Assembly: GCF_031020795.1 (NCBI RefSeq)
Contig: NZ_JAVHJP010000003.1
Coordinates: forward strand, 551,408 to 615,407
Direction of reading: 5' to 3'
DNA length: 64,000 nucleotides
From: Hydrogenophaga pseudoflava
Lineage (GTDB): Bacteria > Pseudomonadota > Gammaproteobacteria > Burkholderiales > Burkholderiaceae_C
Part shown: positions 17,801 to 27,026 of the stretch, piece by piece
Numbering within the stretch: position 1 is the first letter of the stretch
Layout: every line of letters begins with the position of its first letter
Made by a program: the position numbers and the translations under genes
The notes under the pieces: generated by a model
What the model was told of the DNA's origin: nothing
The model's input: the letters and a program-made list of their open reading frames with translations, nothing else
The model's database searches: none

Positions 17801-18140
17801 CCAGGAAGAGAGCATGCACTACGAGATGCTCAAGCACACCGGCGAGTACCCCATCATCGGCGTCAACACCTTCCGCAATCCCAAGGGCGACCCCGTACCC
17901 GAGTCCATCGAACTCGCGCGCTCGACCGACGACGAGAAGCAGAGCCAGCTGCAGCGCCTGGCCGATTTCCATGCCCGCCATGCGGACGAGGCGCCGGTGC
18001 AGCTGGCGCGCCTGAAGCAGGCCGTGATCGAGAACCGCAACGTGTTCGAGGTGCTGATGGACGCGGTGCGCTGCTGCAGCCTGGGGCAGATCACCAGCGC
18101 GTTGTTCGAGGTGGGTGGTCAATACCGGCGCAACATGTGA
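14847..18140 (+). CDS. icmF: fused isobutyryl-CoA mutase (IcmF)
   Basis: A 1097-residue single-chain mutase interconverting isobutyryl-CoA and n-butyryl-CoA using adenosylcobalamin. Domain order: B12-binding domain with DGHDAA (about 30-35); MeaI-like G-protein chaperone with P-loop [12 protein letters not shown] (209-220); linker; large substrate-binding TIM barrel. Domain order and length are those of IcmF, not of two-subunit methylmalonyl-CoA mutase. Phe589 in [15 protein letters not shown] is at the position where IcmF has Phe and methylmalonyl-CoA mutase has Tyr. GAGAGA precedes the ATG. It probably links valine-derived acyl-CoA to butyrate metabolism. Confidence 0.95.
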   Translation: MTDLSADFKALASYRPTNKVRFVTAASLFDGHDAAINIMRRILQGMGAEVIHLGHNRSVDDVVTAALQEDVQGIAISSYQGGHVEYFKYMVDLLRQRGGAHIQVFGGGGGVIVPAEIRELHAYGVGRIYSPEDGQRMGLQGMIGEMVMRCDQDLSGHAPKAIDAIQGHGEMAWRALAQLITALENGKAEAAVLDAVRQAAAGIRTPVLGITGTGGAGKSSLTDELIRRIRLDQDDALRVAVISIDPSRRKSGGALLGDRIRMNAITPWQKGPRVYMRSLATRDTSSEISAALPDVVAACKVAGFDLIVVETSGIGQGDAAIVPHVDIPMYVMTPEFGAASQLEKIDMLDFAEFVAINKFDRKGAADALRDVAKQVQRNREAFTVMPDQMPVFGTMAARFNDDGVTALYQALKARLIEKGLKLADGRLPLVNVRHSTNQTPIVPPARTRYLAEISDTVRGYKRKAREQAKLAREIQQLRAAAAMLAVDKPNRPKASEAAIDLAQTRELVQDPAARKLLAQWPDMQKAYAGDEYVVKIRDKEIRTALTTKSLSGTTIRKVALPQYEDHGEILKWLMLDNVPGSFPYTSGTFAFKREGEDPTRMFAGEGDPFRTNRRFKLVSEGMPAKRLSTAFDSVTLYGNDPDLRPDIYGKVGNSGVNVATLDDMKVLYSGFDLCNPTTSVSMTINGPAPSILAMFMNTAIDQNLEKFQAENGREPTDTEAAKIREWVLANVRGTVQADILKEDQGQNTCIFSTEFSLKVMGDIAEYFVHHDVRNFYSVSISGYHIAEAGANPISQLAFTLSNGFTFVEAYLARGMHIDDFAPNLSFFFSNGMDPEYTVLGRVARRIWAVAMKEKYGANERSQKLKYHIQTSGRSLHAQEIQFNDIRTTLQALIAIYDNCNSLHTNAFDEAITTPTEDSVRRAMAIQLIINREWGLAKNENPNQGSFIIDELTELVEEAVLAEFEKIAERGGVLGAMETGYQRSKIQEESMHYEMLKHTGEYPIIGVNTFRNPKGDPVPESIELARSTDDEKQSQLQRLADFHARHADEAPVQLARLKQAVIENRNVFEVLMDAVRCCSLGQITSALFEVGGQYRRNM

Positions 18141-18181
18141 TTCTTCAAACGGGACGGGGTTGCTAGACTCCCGTGGCCCAT

Positions 18182-21100
18182 ATGGGCTCACGCACAGCCT
18201 CCCCTTCCATGGCCCCACCCAGCGCGCCCACCGAGCCCATTCCCTCCGCGCCGCCCGCCCTGGCGTTCCGCACGGGCACCCGCCCATGGGGGCTGGTGGC
18301 CCTGGTGCTGGTGTCCATCGGCCTGCTGGCGGCGCTGGCCACCGTCCTGCTGCTGGCCCAGCGAGACGCCGCACTGGACCTCGCCACAGCCCGGGCGCAA
18401 CGCGAGGTCCGGCGCCTGGCGGCCGAACTCGACCAGTCCCTGCGCCTGGGCCGCGCTGCCATCGAGGTCAGCCGCCTCTCGCCCGGGCTGCAACCGCCGC
18501 AGCTCCTCGGCGACCACCGACCGCTGGTCGACACGCTGAGCCTGCCGTTCGAACTGCACCGCCAGCCCGCGGGCGGCTCCGAAATTCCTGTGCAGACCTG
18601 GGTGCCGGAACTGGCTCGCCAGGAAAGCGGCCGCTGGGTGCTGCCATTCCTGTGGCGCCCCCCGGGTGGCGGCCCCTCCGACGTCTACGAGCTTTGGCTG
18701 CCCCGCGACGCCGTGCTGGCGCGCTTCGAATCGGAAGGCCTGCCCGCCGGGGGCAGCATGAGTCTGTTCCGGCTCGAGCCCGACGGAGCCACCACGGTCC
18801 TGGCGCGCCATCCGATGGTGGCCCAGGAACAGGGGCACAGCTTCCGTGGCCATGTCGCGAACGCGCTCGACAACCACCCCACCGGCGTGTTCCGGGCCGC
18901 GGCGATGATCGACGGCGTGGAGCGCATCGTCGGCTACCAGCGCCTCGGTGGCGAGGCCGACCGCCTGGTCGTGGTGTATGCCCTCTCGGTCGACAGCGTG
19001 CTGGCCGGGTGGCAATCCATCCTGCCGCTGGCCTGGGGCCTCACCCTGCTGGTGGCGGCGGCCATGGCCTACGGCGCCTGGCGTCTGCACCGGTCGATGC
19101 GGGCCCTGGCCCGCAGCGAGCACCACCTGCAGACCCTGACCGACCACATGCCGGACGTGGTTGTCCGCTACGACAAGGCCTGCCACGTGCTGTATGCCAA
19201 CCCGGCCATCGAGATGGCGACCGGACTGAAGCCCGACGCCCTGATCGGACGTCCCATCACGGCCTTGGGCGCTCCTCCCGACAACGAAGCCTTGTGGACC
19301 GATTGTCTGCACCGCGTGTTCGCCACCGGGCGGGCCGAAACCCTCTACTTCAGCCACCATGCGCCCGCCGGCATGCGGCACTGGGAGTCCCAGGCCCGTC
19401 TGGAACCGGCGGCGCCAGGCGAAGAGCCCACGGTCCTGGTCATCACGCGAGACATCACCGAGCGCCATGAGGCGGAAGCCTTGCGACACTCCGCACGGCA
19501 GCTTTTCGAAACCGCCTTCCAGGCGGCGCCCGAGGCCATGTCGCTCAGCGAATGGCACAGCGGCCGCCTGCTGCTGGTCAACGACGCCTTCTGCGAGCTG
19601 TTCGGACGGTCGCGCGAACAACTGGTCGGGCAGTCGTCCTCCGTGTTGGGGCTCTGGCACTCCAGCACCCGCCGCCAGCGCCTGATCGACGCACTGGAGA
19701 GCGGGGAGGAGGTGCGCGACATCGCTGGCAGCAGCCCCCGCCCCGACGGGCAGATGGTGCATGTGCGCTACAGCGCCGAGCGGGTGCAGCGGGACGGCGG
19801 CGACTGCCTGCTGCTGATGTTCCGCGACGTCACCCAGCTGGAGCGCGAGCAGCGTGCCCTGGTGCGCAGCGAACAGCGGTTCCGGCTGGCCGCCTCCCAC
19901 GGGCAGGTGTGGGAGCGGGATTTCGTGCGCGACCTCATCCAGCCCAGCGACGAGTTCTTCCTGAACCTGGGGCACCGCCCACCGGAACAGAAGGACATGA
20001 AGAAGGCCATCGCGGCGCTGATCCATCCCGGGGACCGCCCGCGGCTGCTCGAGGCGGCGCGCCGCTACCTCAAGGGCGAGGCCGAGTTCCGCGTCGAGTA
20101 CCGGGCGATCGACGCCCAGGGCCGGGTGCGCTGGTTCGACACCCGGGGCAGCGGCCTGCGCAACGCCATGGGCCGAGTGACCTACATGGCCGGTACCACC
20201 TTCGAAATCACCGACCGCAAGGCGCTGGAAGAGGCGCAGCGGCAGACCCTCAAGCACCTGGACACGGTGGCCAATGCGTCGGCCGGGCTGGCCTGGACCG
20301 TGGACGATCAGAAGCACCCGGACTGGCTCAACCAGGCCTGGCTCGACTTCACCGGTCGCGACCTGGCCACCGAATGCGAGACCTTCTGGCTGGAGGACCT
20401 GCATCCGCAGGACCGGGAGCGCTGCGAAAAGACCTTCGACGAGAACTTTGAAGCGCGTCGGCCGTACAGCATGGAATACCGCCTGCGCCGGCACGATGGC
20501 GTGTACCGCTGGGTGCACGAGCAGGGCAAGCCCCGCTACGACGCGGACCAGCGCTTCATCGGCTATGTCGGCTCCTGCCTGGACGTGACCGACCTGCGGG
20601 AAGCCGAAGCCACCGCCCGTGAACGCGACGCCACCCTCAAGCAGGTCTTCGATGTGCTCAAGGACATGCTCTTCGTGGTGGATGCCCAGGAGCGCTTCGT
20701 GTTCTTCCAGGCGGGCACCGGAGACCGGCTCTACCGGCGGCCCGACGAGTTCCTGGGGCGCACGATCAGCGAGGTGATGCCACCGCCTCTGGTGCCCAGG
20801 CTGCAGGCGGCCATGCACCAGGCCCGCGCGGAAGGGCTCCAGGAACTGGACTACAGCCTGGAACTGCCCGGTGGCACCCACCACTTCAACGCGCGCCTGG
20901 CCTGGCTGCCGGGTGGCGACCAGTGCATGTTCCTGGTGCGCGACACCACCGAGCAACAGGTGGCCCGGCGCGAGCGGGAGCGCATGAACGACTTCGTGCT
21001 GCTGCTGTTCCGCCTGGCCAGCCGCTTCATCAATCTGCCGCTGCAGCACATGGACGAGGCGATCGATGCCGCGCTGGGGGACATGGGCGTATTCGTCGGC

Positions 21101-22264
21101 GCAGACCGCGCCTACCTGTTCGCTTACAACGCGCAGGCGAACACGGCGACCAATACCCACGAGTGGTGCGCCCCCGGCATCGCGCCACAGAAGCCGCAGT
21201 GGCAAGGTGTGCCGATCGGCGGCCTGTCCGACTGGTACCAGATGCACCTGCGCGGCGAAAAAATCCTGGTCGCCGACACCAGGACCCTGCCCGCCGGTGC
21301 GCTCAGGGATCTGCTGGACACCATGGAAATCCGAGGCCTGCTCACCCTGCCCCTGAGGCACGACGACACCTGCCTGGGTTTCGTGGGCCTGGACTCGGTG
21401 CACCAGGCGCGCGAATACGGCCAGGAAGAAATCACGCTGCTGGAGCTGTTCGGACAGATGCTGGTGAACATGCAGCTGCGGGCCCAGGCGGCGGCGCAGG
21501 TGCGCGAGATGACCGAACGACTGGAGCAGAAGGTCGAGGAACGGACCCGGCAGCTGCATGACAGCGTGCAGCGGCTGCAGGTCGTCAACCGCGAGCTGGA
21601 GTCCTTCACCTACTCGGCCTCGCACGACCTGCGGACGCCGCTGCGCGGCATCGAAGGCTTCAGCGCCCTGCTGCTGGAGGAACACGCGCAGCAGCTGGAC
21701 GAGCAGGGCCGCGAGTACCTGCGCCGCATCCAGCGCGCGACGCTGCACATGTCGCGACTGGTCAGCGACCTGCTGGCCTATTCGCGGCTGCAGCAGATGA
21801 CGGAGCAGATCGCGCCCGTGGACCTGGCCGCGTGTGTGCGCGACGTGGCGGCGCCGTTCCGCGACGAACTCGAAGCCCGTCAGGGACGGCTGGAGACACC
21901 GGTGCCCGGCGGCGTGCGGGTGCTCGCCGACCCCAAGGGCCTGGCGATTGCGCTGCGCAACCTGATCGACAACGCACTCAAGTTCACGCCGGCGGGCCAG
22001 GCGCCGCAGATCCGTATCGAGGCGCAGACCCGCGGCGACCGGGTGCTGCTGAGCGTGGCCGACCAGGGCATCGGCTTCGACATGAAGCACCACGACCGCA
22101 TCTTCGGCATGTTCCAGCGCCTGCACCGGCAGGACCAGATTCCCGGCACCGGCATCGGCCTGGCCCTGGTGCTCAAAGCGGTGGAACGCATGGGCGGAAC
22201 GATCCGCGCCGAGAGCGCGACGGGCCAGGGCGCCTGCTTCGAAATCGATCTGCCCCTGGCGTGA
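18182..22264 (+). CDS. multi-PAS/GAF membrane sensor histidine kinase (orphan)
   Basis: A kinase of about 1360 residues. TM helices at about 37-59 and 280-302 enclose an extracytoplasmic sensor region of unknown type. About five PAS/PAC segments follow (starting near 316, 442, 566, 691 and 819), then a GAF domain (about 943-1080), a short coiled coil, the phosphorylation box YSASHDLRTPLRG (His1148) and a HATPase domain to the end. There is no receiver domain, and no response regulator gene is adjacent. The start is uncertain: an in-frame GTG lies at 18173 and ATGs at 18182 and 18209, none with a convincing ribosome site. Confidence 0.88.
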   Translation: MGSRTASPSMAPPSAPTEPIPSAPPALAFRTGTRPWGLVALVLVSIGLLAALATVLLLAQRDAALDLATARAQREVRRLAAELDQSLRLGRAAIEVSRLSPGLQPPQLLGDHRPLVDTLSLPFELHRQPAGGSEIPVQTWVPELARQESGRWVLPFLWRPPGGGPSDVYELWLPRDAVLARFESEGLPAGGSMSLFRLEPDGATTVLARHPMVAQEQGHSFRGHVANALDNHPTGVFRAAAMIDGVERIVGYQRLGGEADRLVVVYALSVDSVLAGWQSILPLAWGLTLLVAAAMAYGAWRLHRSMRALARSEHHLQTLTDHMPDVVVRYDKACHVLYANPAIEMATGLKPDALIGRPITALGAPPDNEALWTDCLHRVFATGRAETLYFSHHAPAGMRHWESQARLEPAAPGEEPTVLVITRDITERHEAEALRHSARQLFETAFQAAPEAMSLSEWHSGRLLLVNDAFCELFGRSREQLVGQSSSVLGLWHSSTRRQRLIDALESGEEVRDIAGSSPRPDGQMVHVRYSAERVQRDGGDCLLLMFRDVTQLEREQRALVRSEQRFRLAASHGQVWERDFVRDLIQPSDEFFLNLGHRPPEQKDMKKAIAALIHPGDRPRLLEAARRYLKGEAEFRVEYRAIDAQGRVRWFDTRGSGLRNAMGRVTYMAGTTFEITDRKALEEAQRQTLKHLDTVANASAGLAWTVDDQKHPDWLNQAWLDFTGRDLATECETFWLEDLHPQDRERCEKTFDENFEARRPYSMEYRLRRHDGVYRWVHEQGKPRYDADQRFIGYVGSCLDVTDLREAEATARERDATLKQVFDVLKDMLFVVDAQERFVFFQAGTGDRLYRRPDEFLGRTISEVMPPPLVPRLQAAMHQARAEGLQELDYSLELPGGTHHFNARLAWLPGGDQCMFLVRDTTEQQVARRERERMNDFVLLLFRLASRFINLPLQHMDEAIDAALGDMGVFVGADRAYLFAYNAQANTATNTHEWCAPGIAPQKPQWQGVPIGGLSDWYQMHLRGEKILVADTRTLPAGALRDLLDTMEIRGLLTLPLRHDDTCLGFVGLDSVHQAREYGQEEITLLELFGQMLVNMQLRAQAAAQVREMTERLEQKVEERTRQLHDSVQRLQVVNRELESFTYSASHDLRTPLRGIEGFSALLLEEHAQQLDEQGREYLRRIQRATLHMSRLVSDLLAYSRLQQMTEQIAPVDLAACVRDVAAPFRDELEARQGRLETPVPGGVRVLADPKGLAIALRNLIDNALKFTPAGQAPQIRIEAQTRGDRVLLSVADQGIGFDMKHHDRIFGMFQRLHRQDQIPGTGIGLALVLKAVERMGGTIRAESATGQGACFEIDLPLA

Positions 22265-22335
22265 ATGCGGGAAAGCCTGTCCGGACTTTCCGCCACCGCT
22301 CCTACACTGTCCGAACTCTCACCGACGAACCGACC

Positions 22336-23253
22336 ATGAACCTTCCCGTCAGCCTCATCGGCGTCCCATCCGACATCGGCGCCGGCGCGCGCGGCGCTTC
22401 CATGGGGCCCGAGGCCCTGCGCGTGGCCGGCCTGCAGCCGGTGCTCGAAAGCCACGGCCTGCAGGTGGTTGACCGCGGCAACCTGGGCGGCCCCGCCAAC
22501 CCCTGGCTGCCGCCGGTCAACGGCTACCGGCACCTGCCCGAGGTGGTGGCCTGGAACACCGCGCTGCACGACGCCGTGCACGCCGAACTCGCGCTGGGCC
22601 GCCTGCCCATCGTGCTGGGCGGCGACCACTGCCTGGGCATGGGCTCCATCAGTGCGGTGGCGCGCCATTGCCGCGAGACGGGCAAGCAGCTGCGCGTGCT
22701 CTGGCTCGACGCGCACGCCGACTTCAACACCGCCGAGCTCACCCCCAGCGGCAACATCCACGGCATGCCGGTGGCCTGCCTGTGCGGCCACGGCCCGGCC
22801 GAGCTCACCGGCATCGGCGGCCACACACCGGCCATCGATGCCAGCGCGGTGCGCCAGATCGGCATCCGCAGCGTGGACCCCGGTGAAAAGCGCTTCGTGC
22901 ACGAGGTGGGGCTGGAGGTGTTCGACATGCGCTACATCGACGAGATGGGCATGCGCCACACCATGGAGCAGGCCCTCATGGGGCTGGACGAGCGCACCCA
23001 TCTGCACGTGAGCTTCGACGTGGATTTCCTGGACCCGGAGATCGCGCCGGGCGTGGGCACCACGGTGCCCGGCGGCCCCACCTACCGCGAAGCGCAGCTG
23101 TGCATGGAGATGATTGCCGACACCGGGCGCCTGGCGTCGCTGGACGTGATGGAGCTCAACCCGGCGCTGGATGTGCGCAACCGCACGGCCGAGCTGGCCG
23201 TGGACCTGATCGAGAGCCTGTTCGGGAAATCGACCCTCATGCGGAAGAAATAG
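22336..23253 (+). CDS. rocF: arginase
   Basis: A 305-residue ureohydrolase that splits arginine to ornithine and urea with two manganese ions. Metal ligands are visible: His98 in GGDHCLGMGS, Asp125/His127/Asp129 in LDAHADFN, and Asp228/Asp230 in SFDVDFLDP. SGNIHGMP (138-145) is the arginase substrate loop. The size and motifs favour arginase over agmatinase. It lies 71 bases downstream of the PAS kinase and ends before a convergent small monooxygenase-like gene. Confidence 0.93.
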   Translation: MNLPVSLIGVPSDIGAGARGASMGPEALRVAGLQPVLESHGLQVVDRGNLGGPANPWLPPVNGYRHLPEVVAWNTALHDAVHAELALGRLPIVLGGDHCLGMGSISAVARHCRETGKQLRVLWLDAHADFNTAELTPSGNIHGMPVACLCGHGPAELTGIGGHTPAIDASAVRQIGIRSVDPGEKRFVHEVGLEVFDMRYIDEMGMRHTMEQALMGLDERTHLHVSFDVDFLDPEIAPGVGTTVPGGPTYREAQLCMEMIADTGRLASLDVMELNPALDVRNRTAELAVDLIESLFGKSTLMRKK

Positions 23254-23278
23254 GCCCCCGCGCCTGAGCCGTTGTTTT

Positions 23279-23578
23279 TCAGCTCTTGCCCACGAGTTCG
23301 AGGTGCTCGACGACCGGTGGCTGCAGGAAGAACGGGCCGACGATGGCGCGCCACTCGGCGAAGGCCGGCGACTGGCGGAAGCCCACCGTGTGGTCTTCCA
23401 GCGTGTCCCAGTAGATCATCAGGATGTAGCGACCTGCGCTTTCCTGGCTGCGGTTGACCTTGAAGCCTTTGAAACCCTTGGCGCCGGCAATGACGGTGCG
23501 GGCACCGCGCAGGATGGCGGCTTCGAAATCGGCTGCCTTGGCGGGGTCGATGCGGATGTCGGCGTGTTCAAGAATCAT
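23279..23578 (-). CDS. antibiotic biosynthesis monooxygenase (ABM) domain protein
   Basis: A 99-residue single-domain protein with the ferredoxin-like ABM/Dabb fold: an N-terminal [18 protein letters not shown] strand-helix, central [14 protein letters not shown], then [18 protein letters not shown]. Such proteins include small cofactor-free oxygenases and many of unknown role. It lies 16 bases downstream of a GMC oxidoreductase gene on the same strand and may be co-expressed with it. No catalytic function can be assigned. Confidence 0.82.
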   Translation of the reverse strand: MILEHADIRIDPAKAADFEAAILRGARTVIAGAKGFKGFKVNRSQESAGRYILMIYWDTLEDHTVGFRQSPAFAEWRAIVGPFFLQPPVVEHLELVGKS

Positions 23579-23594
23579 GTTCGCTCCAAAGGTC

Positions 23595-25232
23595 TCAGGC
23601 CACGGCGGCCCGGCGATCGTCGCGAATCATATCGGTGGCTTTCTCAGCCATCATGATCACCGGCGCATTGGTGTTGCCGCCCACCACGCTGGGCATCACC
23701 GATGCGTCCACCACCCGCAACCCGTCCACGCCATGCACCCGCAGCCGGGCGTCGACCACGGCGCCCGCCGCCGGGTCGGGCCCCATTCGGCAGGTGCCCA
23801 CCGGGTGGTAGATGGTGTCGGCGTGGTGGCGGACGAACTGCTCGATCTGCGCCTCGCTCTGTGCATCGCGCGAGGCGGCCGATTCGACACCGCCATGGCG
23901 CGCCAGGGCCGGTTGCTGCAACAGCGCCCGCATGCGCTTGAAGCCGCGCACCAGCCGGGCCACATCGTCCGGGTCCTGCAGAAAGGCCGGGTCGATCAGC
24001 GGCGCGACCTGCGGGTCGCTGCTGGCCAGCCGCAGGGTGCCGCGGCTTTTCGGGCGCAGCAGGCAGACGTGGCACGAGTAGCCGTGACCCAGCACGGTCT
24101 TGCGGCCATGGTCCACCAGCTTGCCCACCACGAAGTGCAGCTGCAGATCCGGAATGGACTCCTCGGGCGCACTCTTGATGAAGCCGCCGGCTTCGGCGAA
24201 GTTGGTGGTGAGCATGCCGCTGCGCCGGCTCCGCCACTCGAGCACGCCACGGGCCATGTTCAGCACCCCGCCCGGCGAGAGGCCGAACAGGCCGGTCAGC
24301 CGGGGGGCATTGACCACCATCACCACGTCCGGGTGGTCGTGCAGGTTGCTGCCCACGCCGGGCAGATCGTGCACCGCCGCAAGACCGTGCTCCGACAGAT
24401 GCGCGCGGGGCCCGATGCCCGAGAGCATCAGCAGCTGCGGCGAGCCGAAGGCGCCGGCGCTCAGCAGCACCTCGCCGCCCGGGTTCAGGGCCACGGTCTG
24501 CAGCGGTCCGCGGCCGCCATCGGGGCGGTACTCGACGCCCACCGCCACGGGCCGGCCATCGACCACCTCGGTCAGCACGCGCGTGGTCAGCGCGTTGGTG
24601 ATCACCCGCAGGTTGGGGCGGCCCAGGTGCGGCGTGAGGTAGGCCTTGGCGGCGCTGAAGCGTTCGCCGTTCCTGTGCGTGACCTGGTAGGCACCGATCC
24701 CTTCCTGGTCGGGGCCGTTGAAATCGCGGCTGAGCGGGTAGCCCGCCTGGCGCCCGGCCTCGATGAAATCCGGCAGCACCGGATTGGGTGAGCGCAGGTC
24801 CATCACGTTCAGCGGCCCGCCCGTGCCGTGCCAGTCGTCGGCGCCGCGCTCGTTGTGCTCGGCGCGCTTGAAGTAGGGCAGCACCTCCTTGAACGACCAG
24901 CCCGGGTTGCCCTCGGACGCCCAGGCGTCGTAATCCTGCGCGTGGCCGCGCGCGTAGATCATCGCGTTGATGGAGCTGGAGCCGCCCAGCACCTTGCCAC
25001 GCGGCTGGTAGCCGCGGCGGCCGTGCAGGCCCGGCTGCGGCACGGTCTCGTAGTTCCAGCCGTTGAGCTGGTACTTGGCCATCACCGCCAGCCCGCCGGG
25101 ACAGTGGATCAGCACGCTGCGGTCCGGCGGCCCGGCTTCGAGCAGCGCCACGCGCACGGCCGGGTCCTCGCTCAGACGGCCGGCCAGCACGCTGCCGGCG
25201 GACCCGCCGCCCACGACGATGTAATCGAACAT
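23595..25232 (-). CDS. GMC-family FAD oxidoreductase (choline/alcohol dehydrogenase-like)
   Basis: A 545-residue flavoprotein. The FAD dinucleotide motif [15 protein letters not shown] is at residues 6-20; GMC signatures include [18 protein letters not shown] and [13 protein letters not shown]. The C terminus holds the catalytic-His segment [10 protein letters not shown] and the [13 protein letters not shown] segment. The ATG at 25230-25232 has AGGAG upstream. It resembles BetA and AlkJ-like alcohol dehydrogenases; the substrate is unknown. No betaine aldehyde dehydrogenase or choline transporter is nearby, which argues against a classical bet operon. Confidence 0.9.
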   Translation of the reverse strand: MFDYIVVGGGSAGSVLAGRLSEDPAVRVALLEAGPPDRSVLIHCPGGLAVMAKYQLNGWNYETVPQPGLHGRRGYQPRGKVLGGSSSINAMIYARGHAQDYDAWASEGNPGWSFKEVLPYFKRAEHNERGADDWHGTGGPLNVMDLRSPNPVLPDFIEAGRQAGYPLSRDFNGPDQEGIGAYQVTHRNGERFSAAKAYLTPHLGRPNLRVITNALTTRVLTEVVDGRPVAVGVEYRPDGGRGPLQTVALNPGGEVLLSAGAFGSPQLLMLSGIGPRAHLSEHGLAAVHDLPGVGSNLHDHPDVVMVVNAPRLTGLFGLSPGGVLNMARGVLEWRSRRSGMLTTNFAEAGGFIKSAPEESIPDLQLHFVVGKLVDHGRKTVLGHGYSCHVCLLRPKSRGTLRLASSDPQVAPLIDPAFLQDPDDVARLVRGFKRMRALLQQPALARHGGVESAASRDAQSEAQIEQFVRHHADTIYHPVGTCRMGPDPAAGAVVDARLRVHGVDGLRVVDASVMPSVVGGNTNAPVIMMAEKATDMIRDDRRAAVA

Positions 25233-25381
25233 GTTGACTCCTGGCGTCGCGCGCCTGTCAAGCCAGTGCAAGACGCTGCGCGACAATGCGGGGCAAGGTA
25301 GCACAGGGCCCTTGGCCGCAGTAGGCTGGCCCGCCTAGAGCGCCTCCGTCTTTACCCTCATCTTCCAGGAGTGATTCCCAC

Positions 25382-26233
25382 ATGAGCAGCATCCAGACCG
25401 TCGGCATCATCGGCGCCGGCACCATGGGCAACGGCATCGCGCAGGCCTGCGCCGTCAGCGGCATCCGCGTGGTCATGGTCGACGTGGCCCAGGCCGCGGT
25501 GGACAAGGGCCTGGCCACCGTGGCCGGCAGCCTGGACCGCCTGATCAAGAAAGAGAAGCTGACCGCCGAAGGCAAGGCCGCGGCGCTGGCGCTCATCCAG
25601 GGCTCGACCAGCTACGACGACCTCAAGGGCGCCCAGCTGGTCATCGAGGCCGCGACCGAGAACGAAGGCCTGAAGGTCAAGATCCTTCAGCAGCTCGATG
25701 ACATCCTCGCGCCCGAGGTGATCGTGGCCACCAACACCAGCTCGATCAGCATCACCAAGCTGGCCGCGGCGACGAAGCGTTCGGACAAATTCATCGGCAT
25801 GCACTTCTTCAACCCGGTGCCCATGATGGCGCTGGTGGAGATCATCCGCGGCCTGCAGACCAGCGACGCCACGCACGGCGCCGTCAAGGCGCTGGCCGAG
25901 GCCCTGGGCAAGACGCCGATCACGGTGAAGAACGCGCCCGGCTTCGTGGTCAACCGCATCCTGGTGCCCATGATCAACGAGGCCTTCTTCGTGCTGGCCG
26001 AGGGCGTGGCCACGGCCGAGGACATCGACGCCGGCATGAAGCTGGGCACCAACCAGCCCATCGGCCCGCTGGCGCTGGCCGACATGATCGGTCTGGACGT
26101 CTGCCTGGCCGTGATGAACGTCTACATGGCCGAGTTCAACGACAGCAAGTACCGCCCGGCCCCGCTGCTCAAGGAAATGGTCGCCGCTGGCTGGCTGGGC
26201 CGCAAGACCGGCAAAGGCGTGTACACGTACTGA
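25382..26233 (+). CDS. 3-hydroxybutyryl-CoA dehydrogenase
   Basis: A 283-residue NAD(P)-dependent 3-hydroxyacyl-CoA dehydrogenase. Residues 6-17 (TVGIIGAGTMGN) form the Rossmann loop. Catalytic segments ATNTSSISIT, HFFNPVPMM and NAPGFVVNRILVPMINEA are all present. The length is that of PaaH/Hbd single-domain enzymes, without the hydratase part of FadB. It converts acetoacetyl-CoA and 3-hydroxybutyryl-CoA, relevant to PHB or butyryl-CoA metabolism. CAGGAG precedes the ATG. It diverges from the GMC oxidoreductase gene. Confidence 0.95.
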   Translation: MSSIQTVGIIGAGTMGNGIAQACAVSGIRVVMVDVAQAAVDKGLATVAGSLDRLIKKEKLTAEGKAAALALIQGSTSYDDLKGAQLVIEAATENEGLKVKILQQLDDILAPEVIVATNTSSISITKLAAATKRSDKFIGMHFFNPVPMMALVEIIRGLQTSDATHGAVKALAEALGKTPITVKNAPGFVVNRILVPMINEAFFVLAEGVATAEDIDAGMKLGTNQPIGPLALADMIGLDVCLAVMNVYMAEFNDSKYRPAPLLKEMVAAGWLGRKTGKGVYTY

Positions 26234-26259
26234 TCCCCCCGTGCCGGAAGGGAAGTGGG

Positions 26260-26340
26260 TCCAGGGCACCGCGGAACCGGCTTCGCCGGGCCGCCAGTGC
26301 CGCCCCCTGGGGGGTGACGGCGAAGGCGGCGCGGGGGGAG
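26260..26340 (+). repeat. GC-rich dispersed intergenic repeat, copy 1
   Basis: A core of about 55 bases (26260-26314), containing GCGGAACCGGCTTCGCCGGG and then GCCGCCCCCTGGGGGG, sits in the gap after the hydroxybutyryl-CoA dehydrogenase stop. Nearly the same core is found inverted at 45915-45970, and a degenerate form at 28461-28507. Self-complementary GC blocks suggest mRNA hairpins, possibly transcription termination or stability. Confidence 0.7.
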
Positions 26341-26415
26341 CCATTTCTTGAGGCAGATCAATGGGCGGCGGCGCCACATCTCCAGAATGGATTGCACGTC
26401 ATCAAGGAGTCCACC

Positions 26416-26955
26416 ATGAGCGCCGCCCCCGTCTCCATCGCGATCTTCGAATTCCTCGACAGCACCCACAAGGACATCCAGGGCCAGGTGAAGCAGTTGC
26501 ACGGGCTGGTGGATGCCATCGAGTCCGACGGGCTGAACGCGGCCAACCGGGCGCTGGCCCGCCGTGTGCTGAACTATTTCAACACCGAGGCGCGCCAACA
26601 CCATCTGGACGAAGAGAAACACATCTTCCCGGCGCTGCTGGCCAGCCAGGACGCCGAGGTGGTGCAGGCGGCCGAGCACCTGATCCAGGACCACGGTTGG
26701 CTGGAGGAAAACTGGATCCAGATCGCACCCTCGCTGGAGGCCGCGACCAACGGCAACCTCTGGTTCGACCCCGCGGAGTTGCGGCACGCGCTGGAGGTGT
26801 TTGAGGCGCTCTACCTCGACCACATCCTGCTTGAGGAGTCGCTGGCCTACCCGGAGGCCCGCAAGCGGCTCGCCGGCATCGACACCGTCGGCATGGGCCG
26901 CGAGATGGCGCGGCGGCGCGTGATGGCCCAGGACGAGGTGCGCGCGCTCGCCTGA
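26416..26955 (+). CDS. hemerythrin HHE domain protein
   Basis: A 179-residue four-helix protein with the spaced His/Glu pattern of the HHE cation-binding family: STHKDI (His18), RQHHLDEEKHIFPALL, DHGWLEENW and YLDHILLEESLAYP. These residues would bind a di-iron site for oxygen, nitric oxide or iron handling. AAGGAG lies upstream of the ATG at 26416. It stands alone behind the GC-rich repeat. A role in oxygen or nitrosative stress is plausible but not shown. Confidence 0.87.
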   Translation: MSAAPVSIAIFEFLDSTHKDIQGQVKQLHGLVDAIESDGLNAANRALARRVLNYFNTEARQHHLDEEKHIFPALLASQDAEVVQAAEHLIQDHGWLEENWIQIAPSLEAATNGNLWFDPAELRHALEVFEALYLDHILLEESLAYPEARKRLAGIDTVGMGREMARRRVMAQDEVRALA

Positions 26956-27026
26956 GAGCCCCTGCACGCGAGGTGCCAGCGGGTGGCCCCGTACACTGAC
27001 CGGCTTCCTGTCCTGCACCTGAAGCC

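Noticed and set aside
15647..18166. Second long frame on the plus strand within icmF (about 839 codons)
   Set aside because: Arg/Ala/Gly-rich frame-shadow of icmF; no motif, and no ribosome site at its start.
13830..18374. Very long open frame antisense to ppk2/icmF (about 1500 codons)
   Set aside because: A high-GC shadow of icmF: its product is low-complexity, rich in His/Arg/Ala/Val, and matches no family.
18188..22126. Long open frame antisense to the PAS kinase (about 1300 codons)
   Set aside because: Same shadow effect; the sense strand encodes a well-ordered kinase with all expected motifs.
23595..25232. Calling the GMC oxidoreductase BetA
   Set aside because: No betB, betI or choline transporter nearby; GMC enzymes vary too much in substrate for that name.
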